Part shown: one piece after another, positions 1 to 9,280 of the stretch
Numbering within the stretch: position 1 is the stretch's first letter
Layout: each line of letters opens with the position of its first letter
Notes under the pieces: generated by a model
Database searches by the model: none
Told to the model about the DNA's origin: nothing
Seen by the model: the letters and a program-made list of their open reading frames with translations, nothing else
Translations under genes and position numbers: made by a program
Assembly: GCA_900314935.1 (NCBI GenBank)
Contig: OMXE01000014.1
Coordinates: 1 to 64,000 of the forward strand
Direction: 5' to 3'
Origin: an uncultured Prevotella sp.
GTDB lineage: Bacteria > Bacteroidota > Bacteroidia > Bacteroidales > Bacteroidaceae
Length of the DNA: 64,000 nt

Positions 1-145
1 TCTATAATTGTAGTATTTAACGTTTTATATTTAAGAGTTCTTAAGACTCTTGGTATTCAGCTGCAAAGTTAAAGTGAAGGAGGAAGACGAAAGTCAAATT
101 ATCGGAAAATAAACGGAAAAGGCAATGTATTCCGTATCAAATAAT

Positions 146-184
146 ATTTCTGGAATAATTATAATAATTATGATAATTTCTTTC
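146..184. repeat. Left copy of a 39-bp direct repeat bracketing a toxin-antitoxin pair
   Basis: A 39-bp A/T-rich sequence that recurs at 1220-1258 in the same orientation with two mismatches by eye. The two copies enclose about 1.07 kb that contains the toxin-antitoxin genes and little else. No transposase or clean target duplication is visible, so the repeat may be a recombination scar or a dispersed intergenic element. Confidence 0.7.
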
Positions 185-241
185 AGAGACAAAACGGAAA
201 AGAAATTCTGTAAAATTTTGAATTTAATTATGTACAATGTC

Positions 242-307
242 TCCGCGTAGCGGATCCATAACCACATCGCCGTAGGCGATAATAAGTAAGGGATGCCCTA
301 AAGGGCA
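242..307. repeat. Cluster of three small perfect hairpins
   Basis: Three short perfect palindromes follow one another: TCCGC-GTA-GCGGA (242-254), ATCGCC-GTA-GGCGAT (266-280) and TGCCCT-AA-AGGGCA (294-307). The first two share a GTA loop, which looks like a REP-type element rather than a terminator because no T-run follows. The rest of 1-437 is A/T-rich and holds no gene that I can support. Confidence 0.55.
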
Positions 308-439
308 GAAATTGAACAAATTTATTTCAAATTAAACATATTATTTTTTTATAACGGAAGAATCGGAAAAAATCCGTGGGAACTGTGCGATCTGTGAGAG
401 ATTATTTTGTAAGACTTTGTTCATTTTATTGTATTTTAA

Positions 440-470
440 TTTGTTTATTAAGAATTTATGCTTATCTTTG
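440..470 (+). promoter_or_regulatory. Bacteroidota-type promoter of the toxin-antitoxin pair
   Basis: TTTG at 440-443 and TATCTTTG at 463-470 are 19 bp apart, matching the -33/-7 pattern of Bacteroidota sigma-ABfr promoters. The antitoxin ATG is at 492, giving a leader of roughly 15 nt. Confidence 0.65.
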
Positions 471-491
471 CAGTATCTAATGTAAAGATGT

Positions 492-800
492 ATGGAAGAA
501 AAACATTATCCAGTGATTGAAGGAGAGGATGGAGCCGACAAATGCAGTGAGCCTGCTGTTGGCTATGCTGCAACAGGTAGTGGCTATGCCAACACGGTTG
601 AGCAGGATGAGGAATCTCCACAAATACCCGTTGGTAAGTTGGGCTTCTATACAGACAACCCTGATGAGTTTGAAGCTCGTGTGTCAGAGATTGAGGCTGA
701 TCTTGATGAGGTTGAGACTGGTCACGAAGATCCCGAAAAGTGGATGACGTCAGAACAGTTTAATCAAGAACTTTTCAGGGTATTTCCGTGGCTACAATAA
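492..800 (+). CDS. Probable antitoxin of a type II toxin-antitoxin pair
   Basis: A 102-residue acidic protein directly upstream of a RelE/ParE-like toxin, whose start lies 13 bp inside this gene. That arrangement (antitoxin first, overlapping toxin) is the usual type II layout. The N-terminal half is low-complexity and Glu/Asp/Gly-rich. The C-terminal segment (about residues 83-102, containing WMTSEQFNQEL) is the part most like antitoxins that pair with ParE-like toxins; it would wrap the toxin. No clear DNA-binding fold is visible. The call rests on gene order and on the neighbour. ATG 492 is chosen because it follows a good promoter. Confidence 0.6.
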   Translation: MEEKHYPVIEGEDGADKCSEPAVGYAATGSGYANTVEQDEESPQIPVGKLGFYTDNPDEFEARVSEIEADLDEVETGHEDPEKWMTSEQFNQELFRVFPWLQ

Positions 801-1108
801 AATGGAACAAGAAAGCAAGGCAATTGTTTGTTGAGCATGTTAATTATGCTCGACAAGAATTTGGTATGACTACAGCCTTGCGATGGTTCAGAAAGAAGAA
901 TTATATAGAGGAAAGGATTAGTAGGTACCCTGAATCATATCCACTTGAAACCCTTTTATGTTCTAAACATCGCACGTATAGACGAGCCATACTAATGAAG
1001 AATTTCAAAATAGTGTATGTCTATTATCCTTCTTCCGATACAGTTCGCATAGTAGATATTTGGGATATGCGAATGAATCCAAAAAATCTAAAGCAAAGGA
1101 TTAAGTAG
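788..1108 (+). CDS. RelE/ParE-superfamily toxin
   Basis: A 106-residue basic protein with a GTG start inside the preceding gene. The pattern W-N-K-K-A near the N-terminus, a central helix pair, then R-R-A-I-L-M-K-N-F-K-I-V-Y and a final strand R-I-V-D-I-W-D-M-R-M-N-P is the usual outline of ParE/RelE family toxins, which either cleave mRNA on the ribosome (RelE) or poison gyrase (ParE). The sequence does not decide between the two. Co-translation with the upstream antitoxin is expected from the overlap. Downstream is A/T-rich repeat sequence. Confidence 0.8.
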   Translation: MATIKWNKKARQLFVEHVNYARQEFGMTTALRWFRKKNYIEERISRYPESYPLETLLCSKHRTYRRAILMKNFKIVYVYYPSSDTVRIVDIWDMRMNPKNLKQRIK

Positions 1109-1219
1109 TAAAATAATAGACATCTTTTATTTATAACAGAAGAAACGGAAATAAAACGGAATAACGGAAAATTTCTGTGATTTCTGTGATTTCTGTGTGA
1201 GATAAAAAGTAAGAGTATT

Positions 1220-1258
1220 ATTTCTGGGATAATTATGATAATTATGATAATTTCTTTC
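1220..1258. repeat. Right copy of the 39-bp direct repeat
   Basis: Matches 146-184 at 37 of 39 positions by eye. It lies in the 326-bp gap after the toxin gene. That gap also holds an array of imperfect CGGAA and TTTCTGTGA-type short repeats (about 1131-1206) that resemble sequence at about 350-416 on the other side of the toxin-antitoxin pair. Confidence 0.7.
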
Positions 1259-1366
1259 CAACCTATTATTCAGATTAGTGGCAAAAATTATCCATATTAT
1301 TCACATTCGTTTCTAAAACTGATTCTCCTGGTGATTAGCGCAACTCATTTCTTAATCCCTAACGAC

Positions 1367-1420
1367 TTGCACAATTCAAGATTTTTATCTACTTTTGCAA
1401 ACATAAATAGAAAGTTCGGA
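1367..1420 (+). promoter_or_regulatory. Promoter of the MBL-GNAT gene
   Basis: A TTG-containing -33 region (about 1368-1376) and a TACTTTTG -7 box (about 1392-1399) precede the ATG at 1435. Confidence 0.55.
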
Positions 1421-1434
1421 TTATATAGATTTTT

Positions 1435-2775
1435 ATGAAATGGACGGTACTTGTTGATAATCGCACAAACAACCCTTCGCTTACAATGACGGAGCATGGC
1501 CTATCAATCCTGTTAGAGACCGAGAAGCTTAGCATCTTGCTCGATACAGGAGCCAGCGACTTACTGATCCGTAACGCAGAGCGATTAGGGAAAGATCTCA
1601 GCAGGGTTGACTATGTGTTTATCTCGCACGGACATAGCGACCATGCGGGAGGCCTCAAGCATTTCATGGCGATCAACAAAAAGGCAAAGATTATTGTCTC
1701 GCCCGATGCCATGAGCGGGAGATTCTTTTCCAAGCGCGGTAATCTGCACAGCATTACCACCGAATGGCCTGTAATTCCACAAGAACGATTGCTGACGATT
1801 GAGCATAGTGGAAACATTGGCGATGACATCTATATCATAGCACACATACCTCAGATTCATCCGATGCCAGAAGGTAATCAGCATCTCTTCGTGCAAGATA
1901 CACAGGGGAAGTACATTCAAGATGATTTCCGACATGAGCTGGCTCTGTACACACATGGCCTATTGTTTACGGGATGTGCTCACAATGGGTTGGAAAACAT
2001 CCTTGCAGCCTGTCCGTTACCGGTTAATACAGTTGTCGGAGGATTTCATCTGCTCGACAATCATGAGAGCGAGGCCAAGCTTTCAGATCTTTCACATAGA
2101 CTGGCGGATGCCTATCCTCAGACGCAATTCTATACCAGCCATTGCACAGGCGACTCCGTCTTTACCATCCTGCAAGAAGTGATGGGTGAAGAGTTACATC
2201 CCTTTTCATGCGGAACAACAATTAACGATATGACAGACATTAGCTTAGTTTCAATCACTCCCGACGATAAAGAACAGTTTATCCTCGACAATCAACGGGC
2301 ATTCAAGTATGGAGCGCAGGTAGAGTTTGGCATGCGCGATGACCGCACGGAAGAAGGCGAAGAGGTCATTTCAAGGAAGACCATCGAACGCAGTATGAAC
2401 GGCGAAAAGGCAGAGACCTACCGTATCGTCTGTGACGGGATTGTGGTGGGCGGTCTGATTCTTCAGATTGACCGGCAGCATGCGAAGGGCGAACTGGAAA
2501 TCCTGTTCGTCAATCCCGAAGCACATAGCAAGGGTATCGGTCAGGCGGCATGGAAGGCTGTAGAAGCCATGCATCCCGAAATTCGCGTCTGGGAAACCAT
2601 CACTCCCTATTTCGAGAAGCGCAACATTCATTTCTATGTGAACCGTCTGGGCTTCCATATCGTAGAGTTCTGGAACAAATTCCATCATGGTCCTTCCGTC
2701 CCCGAGGATATTGAAGAGGACTGGAGCGAAGACGACGAGATGTTTGTATTCAGAAAAGTCATTGAATCGGTTTAA
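1435..2775 (+). CDS. Metallo-beta-lactamase-fold hydrolase fused to a GNAT acetyltransferase
   Basis: A 446-residue protein with two domains. Residues 1 to about 265 are an MBL-fold hydrolase with the metal motif H65-x-H67-x-D69-H70, a later G-C-A-H-x-G segment and a T-S-H-C-T-G segment. This arrangement is like the MBL family related to RFA-P (methanopterin/dihydropterin) synthase. After a short linker, about 270-446 look like a GNAT N-acetyltransferase: an E-I-L-F-V-N-P-E strand is followed by S-K-G-I-G-Q-A-A-W, which fits the acetyl-CoA pyrophosphate loop R/Q-x-x-G-x-G/A, and then the typical Y-F-E-K-R-N-I-x-F-Y-x-x-x-G-F. Substrates are unknown. The fusion suggests the two activities act on the same or consecutive metabolites. 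The gene is monocistronic, with its own promoter. Confidence 0.82.
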   Translation: MKWTVLVDNRTNNPSLTMTEHGLSILLETEKLSILLDTGASDLLIRNAERLGKDLSRVDYVFISHGHSDHAGGLKHFMAINKKAKIIVSPDAMSGRFFSKRGNLHSITTEWPVIPQERLLTIEHSGNIGDDIYIIAHIPQIHPMPEGNQHLFVQDTQGKYIQDDFRHELALYTHGLLFTGCAHNGLENILAACPLPVNTVVGGFHLLDNHESEAKLSDLSHRLADAYPQTQFYTSHCTGDSVFTILQEVMGEELHPFSCGTTINDMTDISLVSITPDDKEQFILDNQRAFKYGAQVEFGMRDDRTEEGEEVISRKTIERSMNGEKAETYRIVCDGIVVGGLILQIDRQHAKGELEILFVNPEAHSKGIGQAAWKAVEAMHPEIRVWETITPYFEKRNIHFYVNRLGFHIVEFWNKFHHGPSVPEDIEEDWSEDDEMFVFRKVIESV

Positions 2776-2790
2776 AATAATTATCGTGAT

Positions 2791-2900
2791 ATGGAACAAT
2801 TTAGAGAAATGAGGCGCAAATGCCAACAGCTTTCAGAAGAAGAAAGCAAATGAAATAGAAGCACGCATCATTCTCGACAAGGAGATACAGCAACAACGGA
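2791..2900 (+). pseudogene. Short remnant resembling the N-terminus of a PNPOx-family protein
   Basis: An ATG at 2791 opens a 20-codon reading frame with an M-E-Q-F-R-E-M-R-R-K-type start, which resembles N-termini of pyridoxamine 5'-phosphate oxidase-like (NimA-type) proteins. It hits a stop at 2851, and a different frame then stays open for a few codons. No catalytic or flavin-binding part remains. I read it as a deletion remnant; the family assignment rests on very little sequence. Confidence 0.35.
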
Positions 2901-2907
2901 ATCTCAA

Positions 2908-3335
2908 TTAAAGCCGTCTGAATCTCTCACCGACAAATCCCTGGCCCACATCTCCTGAAATAAGGTCGAAATGCTGGAATACGGGTGGAGTTGGAGATAA
3001 ATCGTAATAGTCCATCTCTGCTATGGGCAGGCAGAAGTATTCCATCTGGTCATAGCTCGTATAAAGACGGGGCAGCACGGGATTATTGTCATATATCCAT
3101 CGCAGCATCTGACGGAAATGTTATCAGCATATGCCAGTATCTCAATATTGGGATTCTGGCGCAACTCCCGATAAACAGCCTTTTGGGCAGAAGTGGCAAA
3201 GTAGAGCACATGCCCTTCCTGCTTCATGATCTGGAAGATGCGCAACTTAGGCAGATTGCCCTCGCTGGTGGCAAGGGCAATCTCTTTGTGGTCTTTCAGA
3301 AACTGAATTGCTTTGTCGAACATATCGCTTACCAT
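2908..3335 (-). pseudogene. Frameshifted pyridoxamine 5'-phosphate oxidase-family protein
   Basis: Two minus-strand frames together give a PNPOx-like flavin-binding protein of the small Bacteroidota type. The N-terminal part (3335 to about 3110) has A-I-Q-F-L-K-D-H-K-E-I-A-L-A-T-S-E-G and Y-F-A-T-S. The C-terminal part (about 3108 to 2908) has R-W-I-Y-D-N-N-P-V-L-P-R-L-Y and ends after F-V-G-E-R-F. At the junction near 3110 the reading frame changes and the stretch expected between N-I-S-V-R and R-W-I-Y-D is missing, so a small out-of-frame deletion has probably broken the gene. The start overlaps the end of the cupin gene, suggesting a former two-gene operon. A sequencing error is an alternative, but a simple indel would not explain the missing residues. 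Confidence 0.65.
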
Positions 3336-3784
3336 TTCAGTTCTTCCTGCAGGATTGTGCCGTCGGTCATAGGGCTGTCGGCCTCAGTAAAGGCATTGGC
3401 CTTGTACTGGATGCAGAGCATGGTCAGATTTTCGTTGCCCGTGTTCTTCAACGCACGCTTGCCATCGGGAGCCACGCGGATGATGGTGCCTTCGCTGACG
3501 GGGAAAATCTCTCCGTCCACCTGATACTGGCCTTCGCCTTTCAGGATGAAATAAAGTTCCTCATGAGTCTTATGCGTGTGCAGGAAACCGCTGTCCTGAC
3601 CAGGAACGAGCGTCTGGAATGAAAACTCGCTGCCCGTAGCACCTACGGCCTGACCTGCGAACACCTTACCCTGAATGGTTACGTTCGGTCCCATGGGAAG
3701 CTCGTGCTCGATAATCTCATTCATCTTACCAACGCTTACTGCGCTGTAGTTCTTACCACTCTTAATTGTCTCAATCTGTTTCAT
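3329..3784 (-). CDS. Small cupin-domain protein
   Basis: A 151-residue single-domain cupin. Cupin motif 1 is seen as H-T-H-K-T-H-E-E-L-Y-F-I-L-K-G-E-G (about residues 69-85) and motif 2 as P-D-G-K-R-A-L-K-N-T-G-N-E (about 106-118), although the motif 2 histidine is replaced, so metal binding may rely on motif 1. Such proteins bind small organic ligands or act as isomerases or oxygenases; the ligand is unknown. The gene is divergent from an HxlR regulator and overlaps the start of the broken PNPOx gene. That places it in a typical HxlR-controlled redox or detoxification set. Confidence 0.8.
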   Translation of the reverse strand: MKQIETIKSGKNYSAVSVGKMNEIIEHELPMGPNVTIQGKVFAGQAVGATGSEFSFQTLVPGQDSGFLHTHKTHEELYFILKGEGQYQVDGEIFPVSEGTIIRVAPDGKRALKNTGNENLTMLCIQYKANAFTEADSPMTDGTILQEELKW

Positions 3785-3826
3785 TGTTCTTATTCGTTTA
3801 AAATGTTATTTACTTGATTTCGACTG

Positions 3827-3986
3827 CAAAGGTATGGCAAGTTTTCCAATCCCACAAGAAGGCACTTTTTGGTGCCATAGTTACCAAAAAGTAGGAATTG
3901 GGATGTTATCGGACTTTCTCGGAAGTGACGTTAACTTAGATTAACCAAGTGTAATTTGGTAATTCAGTAACTATTGGTTACTTTTG
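3827..3986. promoter_or_regulatory. Divergent promoter region between the cupin and HxlR genes
   Basis: Minus strand: a -7 box TACCTTTG (complement of 3827-3834) serves the cupin gene. Plus strand: TTTG at 3955-3958 and TACTTTTG at 3979-3986, 20 bp apart, serve the HxlR gene. Short inverted GTTACC/GGTTAC elements (about 3879-3884 and 3976-3981) sit at both promoters and are candidates for the HxlR operator. Confidence 0.55.
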
Positions 3987-4082
3987 CCGTGCAAACACGG
4001 CGAGAACAGGCTGCACCTCAGCAATCCGAGAAAGCTCGATTGCGTTCGGCTTGCACTGTCCTTGCGGAAAAAATCACGAATT

Positions 4083-4427
4083 ATGGCAGATATTAAGGCT
4101 GAGTACTTGGCTTGTCCAATCAGACAAGTGGTGAGTCGTTTCGGCGACAAGTGGTCTATGTTGGTGCTCTATATGCTTCACACCAGCGAGACGGGTATAT
4201 TACGGTTCAACGAGATCCGTCGGCTGATGACGGACTGTTCCCAGAAGATGCTCTCGCAGACGCTGAAGAATCTGGAACAGAGCCATCTCGTTCACCGTAA
4301 GGTCTATCCTGAGGTTCCTCCTCGAGTAGAATATTCCCTGACAGAGACAGGCAAGTCGCTGATGCCGGCACTCACGGCTTTGATAGCCTGGGGCAAGGAG
4401 CATTTCAATGAAGTGGTGACAGATTAA
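4083..4427 (+). CDS. HxlR-family winged-helix regulator
   Basis: A 114-residue regulator. It has the family hallmark C-P-I-R-Q-V-V-x-R-F-G-D-K-W-S-M-L-V-L near the N-terminus, then F-N-E-I-R-R (helix 2), the recognition helix S-Q-K-M-L-S-Q-T-L-K-N-L-E, and a wing V-P-P-R-V-E-Y-S-L-T-E-T-G. The ATG at 4083 is preferred over upstream non-ATG starts because it gives a normal HxlR length. The cysteine in the CPI motif is the redox or electrophile sensor in several relatives. It probably controls the divergent cupin/PNPOx genes and itself. Confidence 0.88.
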   Translation: MADIKAEYLACPIRQVVSRFGDKWSMLVLYMLHTSETGILRFNEIRRLMTDCSQKMLSQTLKNLEQSHLVHRKVYPEVPPRVEYSLTETGKSLMPALTALIAWGKEHFNEVVTD

Positions 4428-4471
4428 CGACAGGATGACTACAAGACCAGTTAAAAGAATAACTTTATAAT

Positions 4472-5080
4472 TTATGCGAACGCGTAGATAATCGACTGGA
4501 TGAGTTGGGCAGCAAAGAGATAAACAACCCAAAGAGGGAGGGTTTGGCGTATACCCTCGGTCATTCCTTCAAACACTTGCTGCCAAGAGAGGAAATGCGT
4601 ACTCAGCAGTCCATAGACAACCGAAAGGATGGTGACGGTGAAGGCGACAATGGGGATGAGTGCCCTACTGAAACTACTGGGAAAGAGTTTTCCCGTGGCA
4701 CTGAGCAGGACAGCATGTGAGGTGCAAGTAAGGAAGAAAACGACTAATATGACAAGGATGAGCAAGACCATCGAAACGGTCAAGGCGAACCGTTGACGAT
4801 ACGACGGTCGTTTCCCATGTATCATATCGGCAATAGCCTGCGCAAGTCCGCTGGTGCGGAACACCCCATAGGCAATGGCTGCCACGAGCAGCCATACCAG
4901 CACAGGGGTGGCAAGATTCTCAGAAAACCGTCCCATGAACCAGCGAATACCCTCGCTGCTCAACAGAGAGTGTACATAGGTCTGCTGAGTAGCCGAACTA
5001 ACGATCCACGACACCAATATCAACAGGATCTGCAGAGCGGCAAGAACGAGGGTGAGCCAAGCCCAGAACTTAGTCTTCAT
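4472..5080 (-). CDS. Multi-pass membrane protein, AbgT-like N-terminal region
   Basis: About 202 residues with five or so hydrophobic helices. The segment L-L-S-S-E-G-I-R-W-F followed by a hydrophobic helix and R-T-S-G-L resembles the N-terminal half of AbgT/short-chain transporter proteins, but the protein is far shorter than a full AbgT (about 500 residues). It may be a distinct small family. The ATG at 5080 overlaps the last codons of the response-regulator gene, so it is translationally coupled to it. It is the final gene of the kdgK-eda-kinase-regulator run. Function unknown. Confidence 0.6.
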   Translation of the reverse strand: MKTKFWAWLTLVLAALQILLILVSWIVSSATQQTYVHSLLSSEGIRWFMGRFSENLATPVLVWLLVAAIAYGVFRTSGLAQAIADMIHGKRPSYRQRFALTVSMVLLILVILVVFFLTCTSHAVLLSATGKLFPSSFSRALIPIVAFTVTILSVVYGLLSTHFLSWQQVFEGMTEGIRQTLPLWVVYLFAAQLIQSIIYAFA

Positions 5081-5795
5081 CAGGAACAAGATTGTCTATA
5101 TCAATAATACGCAGCTCAAGGGCACGTACCACCAGACGGGTGGCATTGATTCCTATGCCTCCATTACCGTTGGGGAACAGTTTCTGAATGAGCTCGTTCT
5201 GACGTTTCTCCAAGCTCTTTACACCGAATGGCATACCGCGCAGGTTGGTGATCTGCTCCTTGGTATAACCCAATGCCAGATGACGGAGGAAACGCTCGTC
5301 GTATTCATCGATCTCGTAATCAACGATGGCTTCCTGCTTGGCCAGCTGACTGCCCACGCTGTGTTTGAAGCGGTCGATGATCTTCTCGAGGATGGGTTGG
5401 TTGAACACCATCTTCTTTCCCGACATCACACTCGACACATCGCCACGGGTAAGCAACTCGCCGCTCTTCAGACAGATACCGTCGCATCCTGCATCGAGCA
5501 CATCTACCCACAGCTTTTCGTTCAGGATCTCACCCGTGAAGATCAGTACCTTCACATCCGGGTAAGCCTCCTTGGTATGACGGCAGATCTCTACGCCTAC
5601 GGTGGTAGAACCACCCAGTCCGAGGTCAAGGAGCACCAGATCGGGCTTGGTCTGCTTAATCAATCGCCAATAGGCGGGTTCGTTCTCTGCAGTACCGATA
5701 ATCTCGGCTTCAGGGATTTCGTTACGGAAGATTCCTTCTGTGCCCTTCAGTTCCAGGGCTACGTCTTCGACAATGATGACTTTGAATGGATTCAT
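5070..5795 (-). CDS. Two-component response regulator
   Basis: 241 residues. The receiver domain (1 to about 120) has the acidic pair E10-D11, phosphoacceptor D57 (in L-L-D-L), T87 and K110 (in C-L-K-S-G), all in place. The C-terminal domain (about 150-241) carries a LuxR-like helix-turn-helix region: D-E-R-F-L-R-H-L-A-L-G-Y-T-K-E-Q-I, then a longer spacer to the second helix than in canonical NarL types. The start overlaps the stop of the sensor kinase by 4 bp (ATGA), so the pair is co-translated and cognate. Targets are unknown; the neighbouring hexuronate genes are the obvious candidates. Confidence 0.88.
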   Translation of the reverse strand: MNPFKVIIVEDVALELKGTEGIFRNEIPEAEIIGTAENEPAYWRLIKQTKPDLVLLDLGLGGSTTVGVEICRHTKEAYPDVKVLIFTGEILNEKLWVDVLDAGCDGICLKSGELLTRGDVSSVMSGKKMVFNQPILEKIIDRFKHSVGSQLAKQEAIVDYEIDEYDERFLRHLALGYTKEQITNLRGMPFGVKSLEKRQNELIQKLFPNGNGGIGINATRLVVRALELRIIDIDNLVPDED

Positions 5796-8700
5796 GATGG
5801 GTTAATGGTTTTATGAGGTTCTTGGTTATTACTGGGTTGAAGTGTTCCTGCCAAGGTGACATGCAATAGTGTACTACCATCGGCAGCTTTCTCAGCCGTG
5901 ATGCCGCATCCGCGAAGATTAGTGGCCTCGCCGTTATCTCGGGCTATCTGACGACAGATAAGGAACGGGATATTCTCTAACGAGGGTACGAACAGATCGC
6001 GGAACGGTAATTGTTTCATTTGGATATGGAAGGTAACATACCTGCCGTCTTTCTCTGATGCTTCCATGGTGAGGGCTTTCTCTCCACTCTGCTTCTGGAT
6101 GAGTTCGAAGAGGTAGCGCAGCAGACTCTCATCGCCTGTAAGACGGGCACCATGAAGAACCACCGCCTTACATTCCTGACGCACCGTTTCCATCTGTCGC
6201 ATGGCCTGTGCCGAAAGGAGTGTATGGAGGTCTTTGTAGTAAGACACCAGTTCGTCGATGGCCGACAGATGGGTATCGGTACCATCTATCAGCTGACGGA
6301 TGCGGGAGGGGTAATACATGGTTTCATGTTTTAACGTACTCAGACAGTTGTCCATGACATTATTACTGATGTACAGCTTCTGCTGTTCATACTCTGTTCG
6401 GCGCAACTCATCCTCAGAGAGCTCAATGGTGAGGTGCTGCGTCTGGTTGAATGCCACACTATCCTGCAGCGCATGCTGGATCTGTTCCACGACCGACAAC
6501 AGGTTCTGCGGCCATTTCGAGTTTCCAACCGTCATGATCTTGTTCAGCATCTCCAGTTTCGTCTCGTCGTTCTCCTTGCTCAACAGCATGGAGTTGATCT
6601 GTTCCACCTGCTCCAAGCAGAAACGATAATGGATGAGATGACGGTAATAGAGGAAATAGTAGGCCACGAGAATGAGCAGGAGGAAGAGAATGAGCAGGAC
6701 CATGGCAATCGACTTGTTCGACTCCGACCGCTGCATGACACTGACGTAGGATTCAAGTCGGTCATCAGCCGACTTCTCCTTATACAACTGCGTATATACC
6801 TTGTTGTTATACTGATACAGTTGCCAGTCGTGTAACGCCAAAGCAGCCACGGCAATCTCATTGCGAAGGAAGACAATCATGTCGTAATCTGCCGTGAGAT
6901 GACGGTGGAACCAATTGATCTCGGCAGGTTCTGAGGCATTCAGCTCTAATAAGTACAGATACTGTTCATCATCCGGATACACCTGATGATGATGACGGTT
7001 CAGACGGGTGATGGCACTATCGGCAAAGACAATGCTCTTTCTGTATTCTTTCTTGATATTGCTTGCATACACGCTATCGGTATAGGCCGACGCCTTCATG
7101 ATATCCGTGTTATCTGCAGAGGCAGAAAGAGAACAGAGACACAACAGGGGCAGAAGAAGGCGGAGAACACCCTTGGGCAGACGGAAGGAGAAACGGCTCC
7201 CCTCCCCTTTCTTGCTTTCTGCCTGTATGGTACAAACCTGGAATATCTGACTGATCTTCCTATATTTCTCGATGATGCCCTTACAGTTCAGTAATCCGAA
7301 GCCATGACCGCCACTGATCTTATGCTTGAAGATACCTTCCAGCTCTTCCTCATCCAAGCCCATTCCGGTATCGGTAATGGAGATCTCCACAGCATCACCT
7401 TTGTCAGAACTCTCAATCGTTACCTCACCACCCTCCGGCGTGAACTTCCTGGCATTGTCGGCCAAGGTGTTGATCATGAAGAGTGTCATGGTCTTATCTG
7501 CCTTCACCACATCAGCCGAGGGATGTACTTGAAGCGTGATACCCTTCAGGTGGAACGACATCCTACTCTTGGCCACGATATCGAACAGCTCCTGTACACG
7601 GAAGCTTTCGATATGCAACGACAGCTGACCTTGCTGAAGCTGGATCCATTGGGTGAGCACATCATTATACTGATGAATGGTATCAGACAGCTCGGCGACA
7701 TAGGCATATCTGCTCTGTCGTTTCTCCTCATCCTCCTTACCGTTCTTCAGCTTCTTCACCTCGTGAATCATACGGTCGATCAACGGGGTGATACTGTTCA
7801 CCAGGAAGAGCTTTGCCCGGTTCTCCTCATGGCGTTTCTTACTGTTATCAATCAGGTTCTCACTGATGGCGCGGGATTCGTTTAATTCTTCATATAATCC
7901 CTTTAAGTCGTTAACATGCTGTTCATTACTGATTCTCCATTCGTTAAGTGGTTCCAGTAATGATGACAGGGAGGAAGAATTGTCTTTTCTTCTGCGGAGT
8001 GAATTGAACAGGAACATGGAAACCATCACCAAAAGGATCATCACCACCACGGCAATAAGCATGGCATTGAGCTGTCTGACGGAATGTCCCAGTTGTTCAG
8101 CACGTGCTTCCAGCATCCTGTCCTGGCGGGTACTGTCCTGCATGTCCAGATAACGGTTCCTGTGGAAATTACTCAGTTCGATACTATCGATGGCGGCATA
8201 GGTCATTGACAACCGTTCGTGGATACTTGCCACCAGGTCAGGGGCCTGGTGTACGGCCTCGTCGGAATGCAGCGCCTTATCCAGGTAATACCCCGCCGCA
8301 TTGTAGTCGCCCAAAGCCCAGTAGCAGGAGGCCAACGTACGGTAAGAACCTGCTATCTGATAGACATCACCATAGCGACTGAATAAGATATGCGATTGCT
8401 CAGCCAGGTTTCCGGCTATCAATGAGTCGGGTAATCCTGCAGGATTGATGAACTTCATAGCCGGCAGGTTATCCCTGATGAGCACTTTCCGGATATCCGG
8501 TTCGAAGAGATGCTCACTGAGGGCTTGCATGGAATTCGCCTCCCAATACACACTACCATGGTGCAAAGCCAGCTGGTAGCACTTCATCAGATAGTCCCAT
8601 TCCTGCTGGTTCACCTCTTCCTTGGTACCTTGTGTAATGATACCACCAGCACCAATCTGATAGAGATAGTTCAGATACTGCGCCGTATCCTTTTCCAGCT

Positions 8701-9280
8701 CGGGATCGTTCTTGATGGTTTCAAGCGCTTCTATCGAAGCTTTCTCCAATCCAATATAATAATAATAGGTGGAAGCGACAATGGCCAGCTCACTTCTGGC
8801 ATAGATCATTCGCTGACGCATTCGAGGAGTAAGGTTGACCGATTCCTCCTCTATTCGTCTTAATGACCTGCGTGCATTCTCATAATATTCGTAGAAGTCT
8901 TTGTTGCGAGACACACGCTGACAAAGGCGCATCTGCTGGATGTCGGCTATCAACAGCTCAATCTGGTTATCCGAAAGCATGGGTATGCTGTCCAGCTGAC
9001 GGTATGCTTCCTGATACCTCATCTTGGCCAGACTGACGAAGGCCATGTTGTTCAGTGCCTCCGCCTTACCGTCGCTATAGTGTTCGGCCAAGGCAAATGC
9101 CTTGTTCGCATAATACCAGGTAGAGTCGAGATTCTTGTAATGGAACGCATAGGATATATCATTCAGCTCATCCACTTCTTTGCGAAGAGAAGAAGAACAG
9201 GCTGAAAGACACAAAAGACCCAATAGGAGGAGTCCTATCGAGCCTTTTCGTAACTTATTATCATGAACGTGCTTCAGCAA
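5792..9280 (-). CDS. Very large sensor histidine kinase with a duplicated membrane/output half (DUF5112/DUF5113 type)
   Basis: 1162 residues. The N-terminal lipoprotein-type signal ends at C28. A long helical, TPR-like periplasmic region (about 30-390) and a TM helix (about 405-427) follow. Next comes a DHp segment with a likely phosphoacceptor in M-I-H-E-V-K-K-L, then a HATPase domain with [11 protein letters not shown] (N box), D-T-G-M-G-L (G1) and G-G-H-G-F-G-L (G2). After about residue 690 a second signal-like hydrophobic stretch, another periplasmic helical segment, a TM near 850 and a C-terminal HATPase-like but motif-poor region follow. The layout fits the Bacteroidota DUF5112/DUF5113 kinases. 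No in-frame ATG exists at the start, so TTG 9280, overlapping the eda stop, is used. Ligand unknown. Confidence 0.8.
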   Translation of the reverse strand: MLKHVHDNKLRKGSIGLLLLGLLCLSACSSSLRKEVDELNDISYAFHYKNLDSTWYYANKAFALAEHYSDGKAEALNNMAFVSLAKMRYQEAYRQLDSIPMLSDNQIELLIADIQQMRLCQRVSRNKDFYEYYENARRSLRRIEEESVNLTPRMRQRMIYARSELAIVASTYYYYIGLEKASIEALETIKNDPELEKDTAQYLNYLYQIGAGGIITQGTKEEVNQQEWDYLMKCYQLALHHGSVYWEANSMQALSEHLFEPDIRKVLIRDNLPAMKFINPAGLPDSLIAGNLAEQSHILFSRYGDVYQIAGSYRTLASCYWALGDYNAAGYYLDKALHSDEAVHQAPDLVASIHERLSMTYAAIDSIELSNFHRNRYLDMQDSTRQDRMLEARAEQLGHSVRQLNAMLIAVVVMILLVMVSMFLFNSLRRRKDNSSSLSSLLEPLNEWRISNEQHVNDLKGLYEELNESRAISENLIDNSKKRHEENRAKLFLVNSITPLIDRMIHEVKKLKNGKEDEEKRQSRYAYVAELSDTIHQYNDVLTQWIQLQQGQLSLHIESFRVQELFDIVAKSRMSFHLKGITLQVHPSADVVKADKTMTLFMINTLADNARKFTPEGGEVTIESSDKGDAVEISITDTGMGLDEEELEGIFKHKISGGHGFGLLNCKGIIEKYRKISQIFQVCTIQAESKKGEGSRFSFRLPKGVLRLLLPLLCLCSLSASADNTDIMKASAYTDSVYASNIKKEYRKSIVFADSAITRLNRHHHQVYPDDEQYLYLLELNASEPAEINWFHRHLTADYDMIVFLRNEIAVAALALHDWQLYQYNNKVYTQLYKEKSADDRLESYVSVMQRSESNKSIAMVLLILFLLLILVAYYFLYYRHLIHYRFCLEQVEQINSMLLSKENDETKLEMLNKIMTVGNSKWPQNLLSVVEQIQHALQDSVAFNQTQHLTIELSEDELRRTEYEQQKLYISNNVMDNCLSTLKHETMYYPSRIRQLIDGTDTHLSAIDELVSYYKDLHTLLSAQAMRQMETVRQECKAVVLHGARLTGDESLLRYLFELIQKQSGEKALTMEASEKDGRYVTFHIQMKQLPFRDLFVPSLENIPFLICRQIARDNGEATNLRGCGITAEKAADGSTLLHVTLAGTLQPSNNQEPHKTINPS

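Noticed and set aside
242..307. Rho-independent terminators
   Set aside because: The three hairpins have no T-run after them and no gene before them; REP-like fits better.
1235..1438. A 67-codon plus-strand open frame before the MBL-GNAT gene
   Set aside because: It runs through the repeat copy and the promoter of the next gene, is A/T-derived and has no protein-like features.
4472..5080. Complete AbgT transporter
   Set aside because: Only about 200 residues with a resemblance to one half; the sequence does not show a second half or a frameshift.
7304..7885. 193-codon plus-strand frame inside the sensor kinase gene
   Set aside because: It is the shadow of the kinase coding strand. Other long antisense frames (e.g. 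37991-38998, 53011-53628, 54633-55421) were dropped for the same reason.
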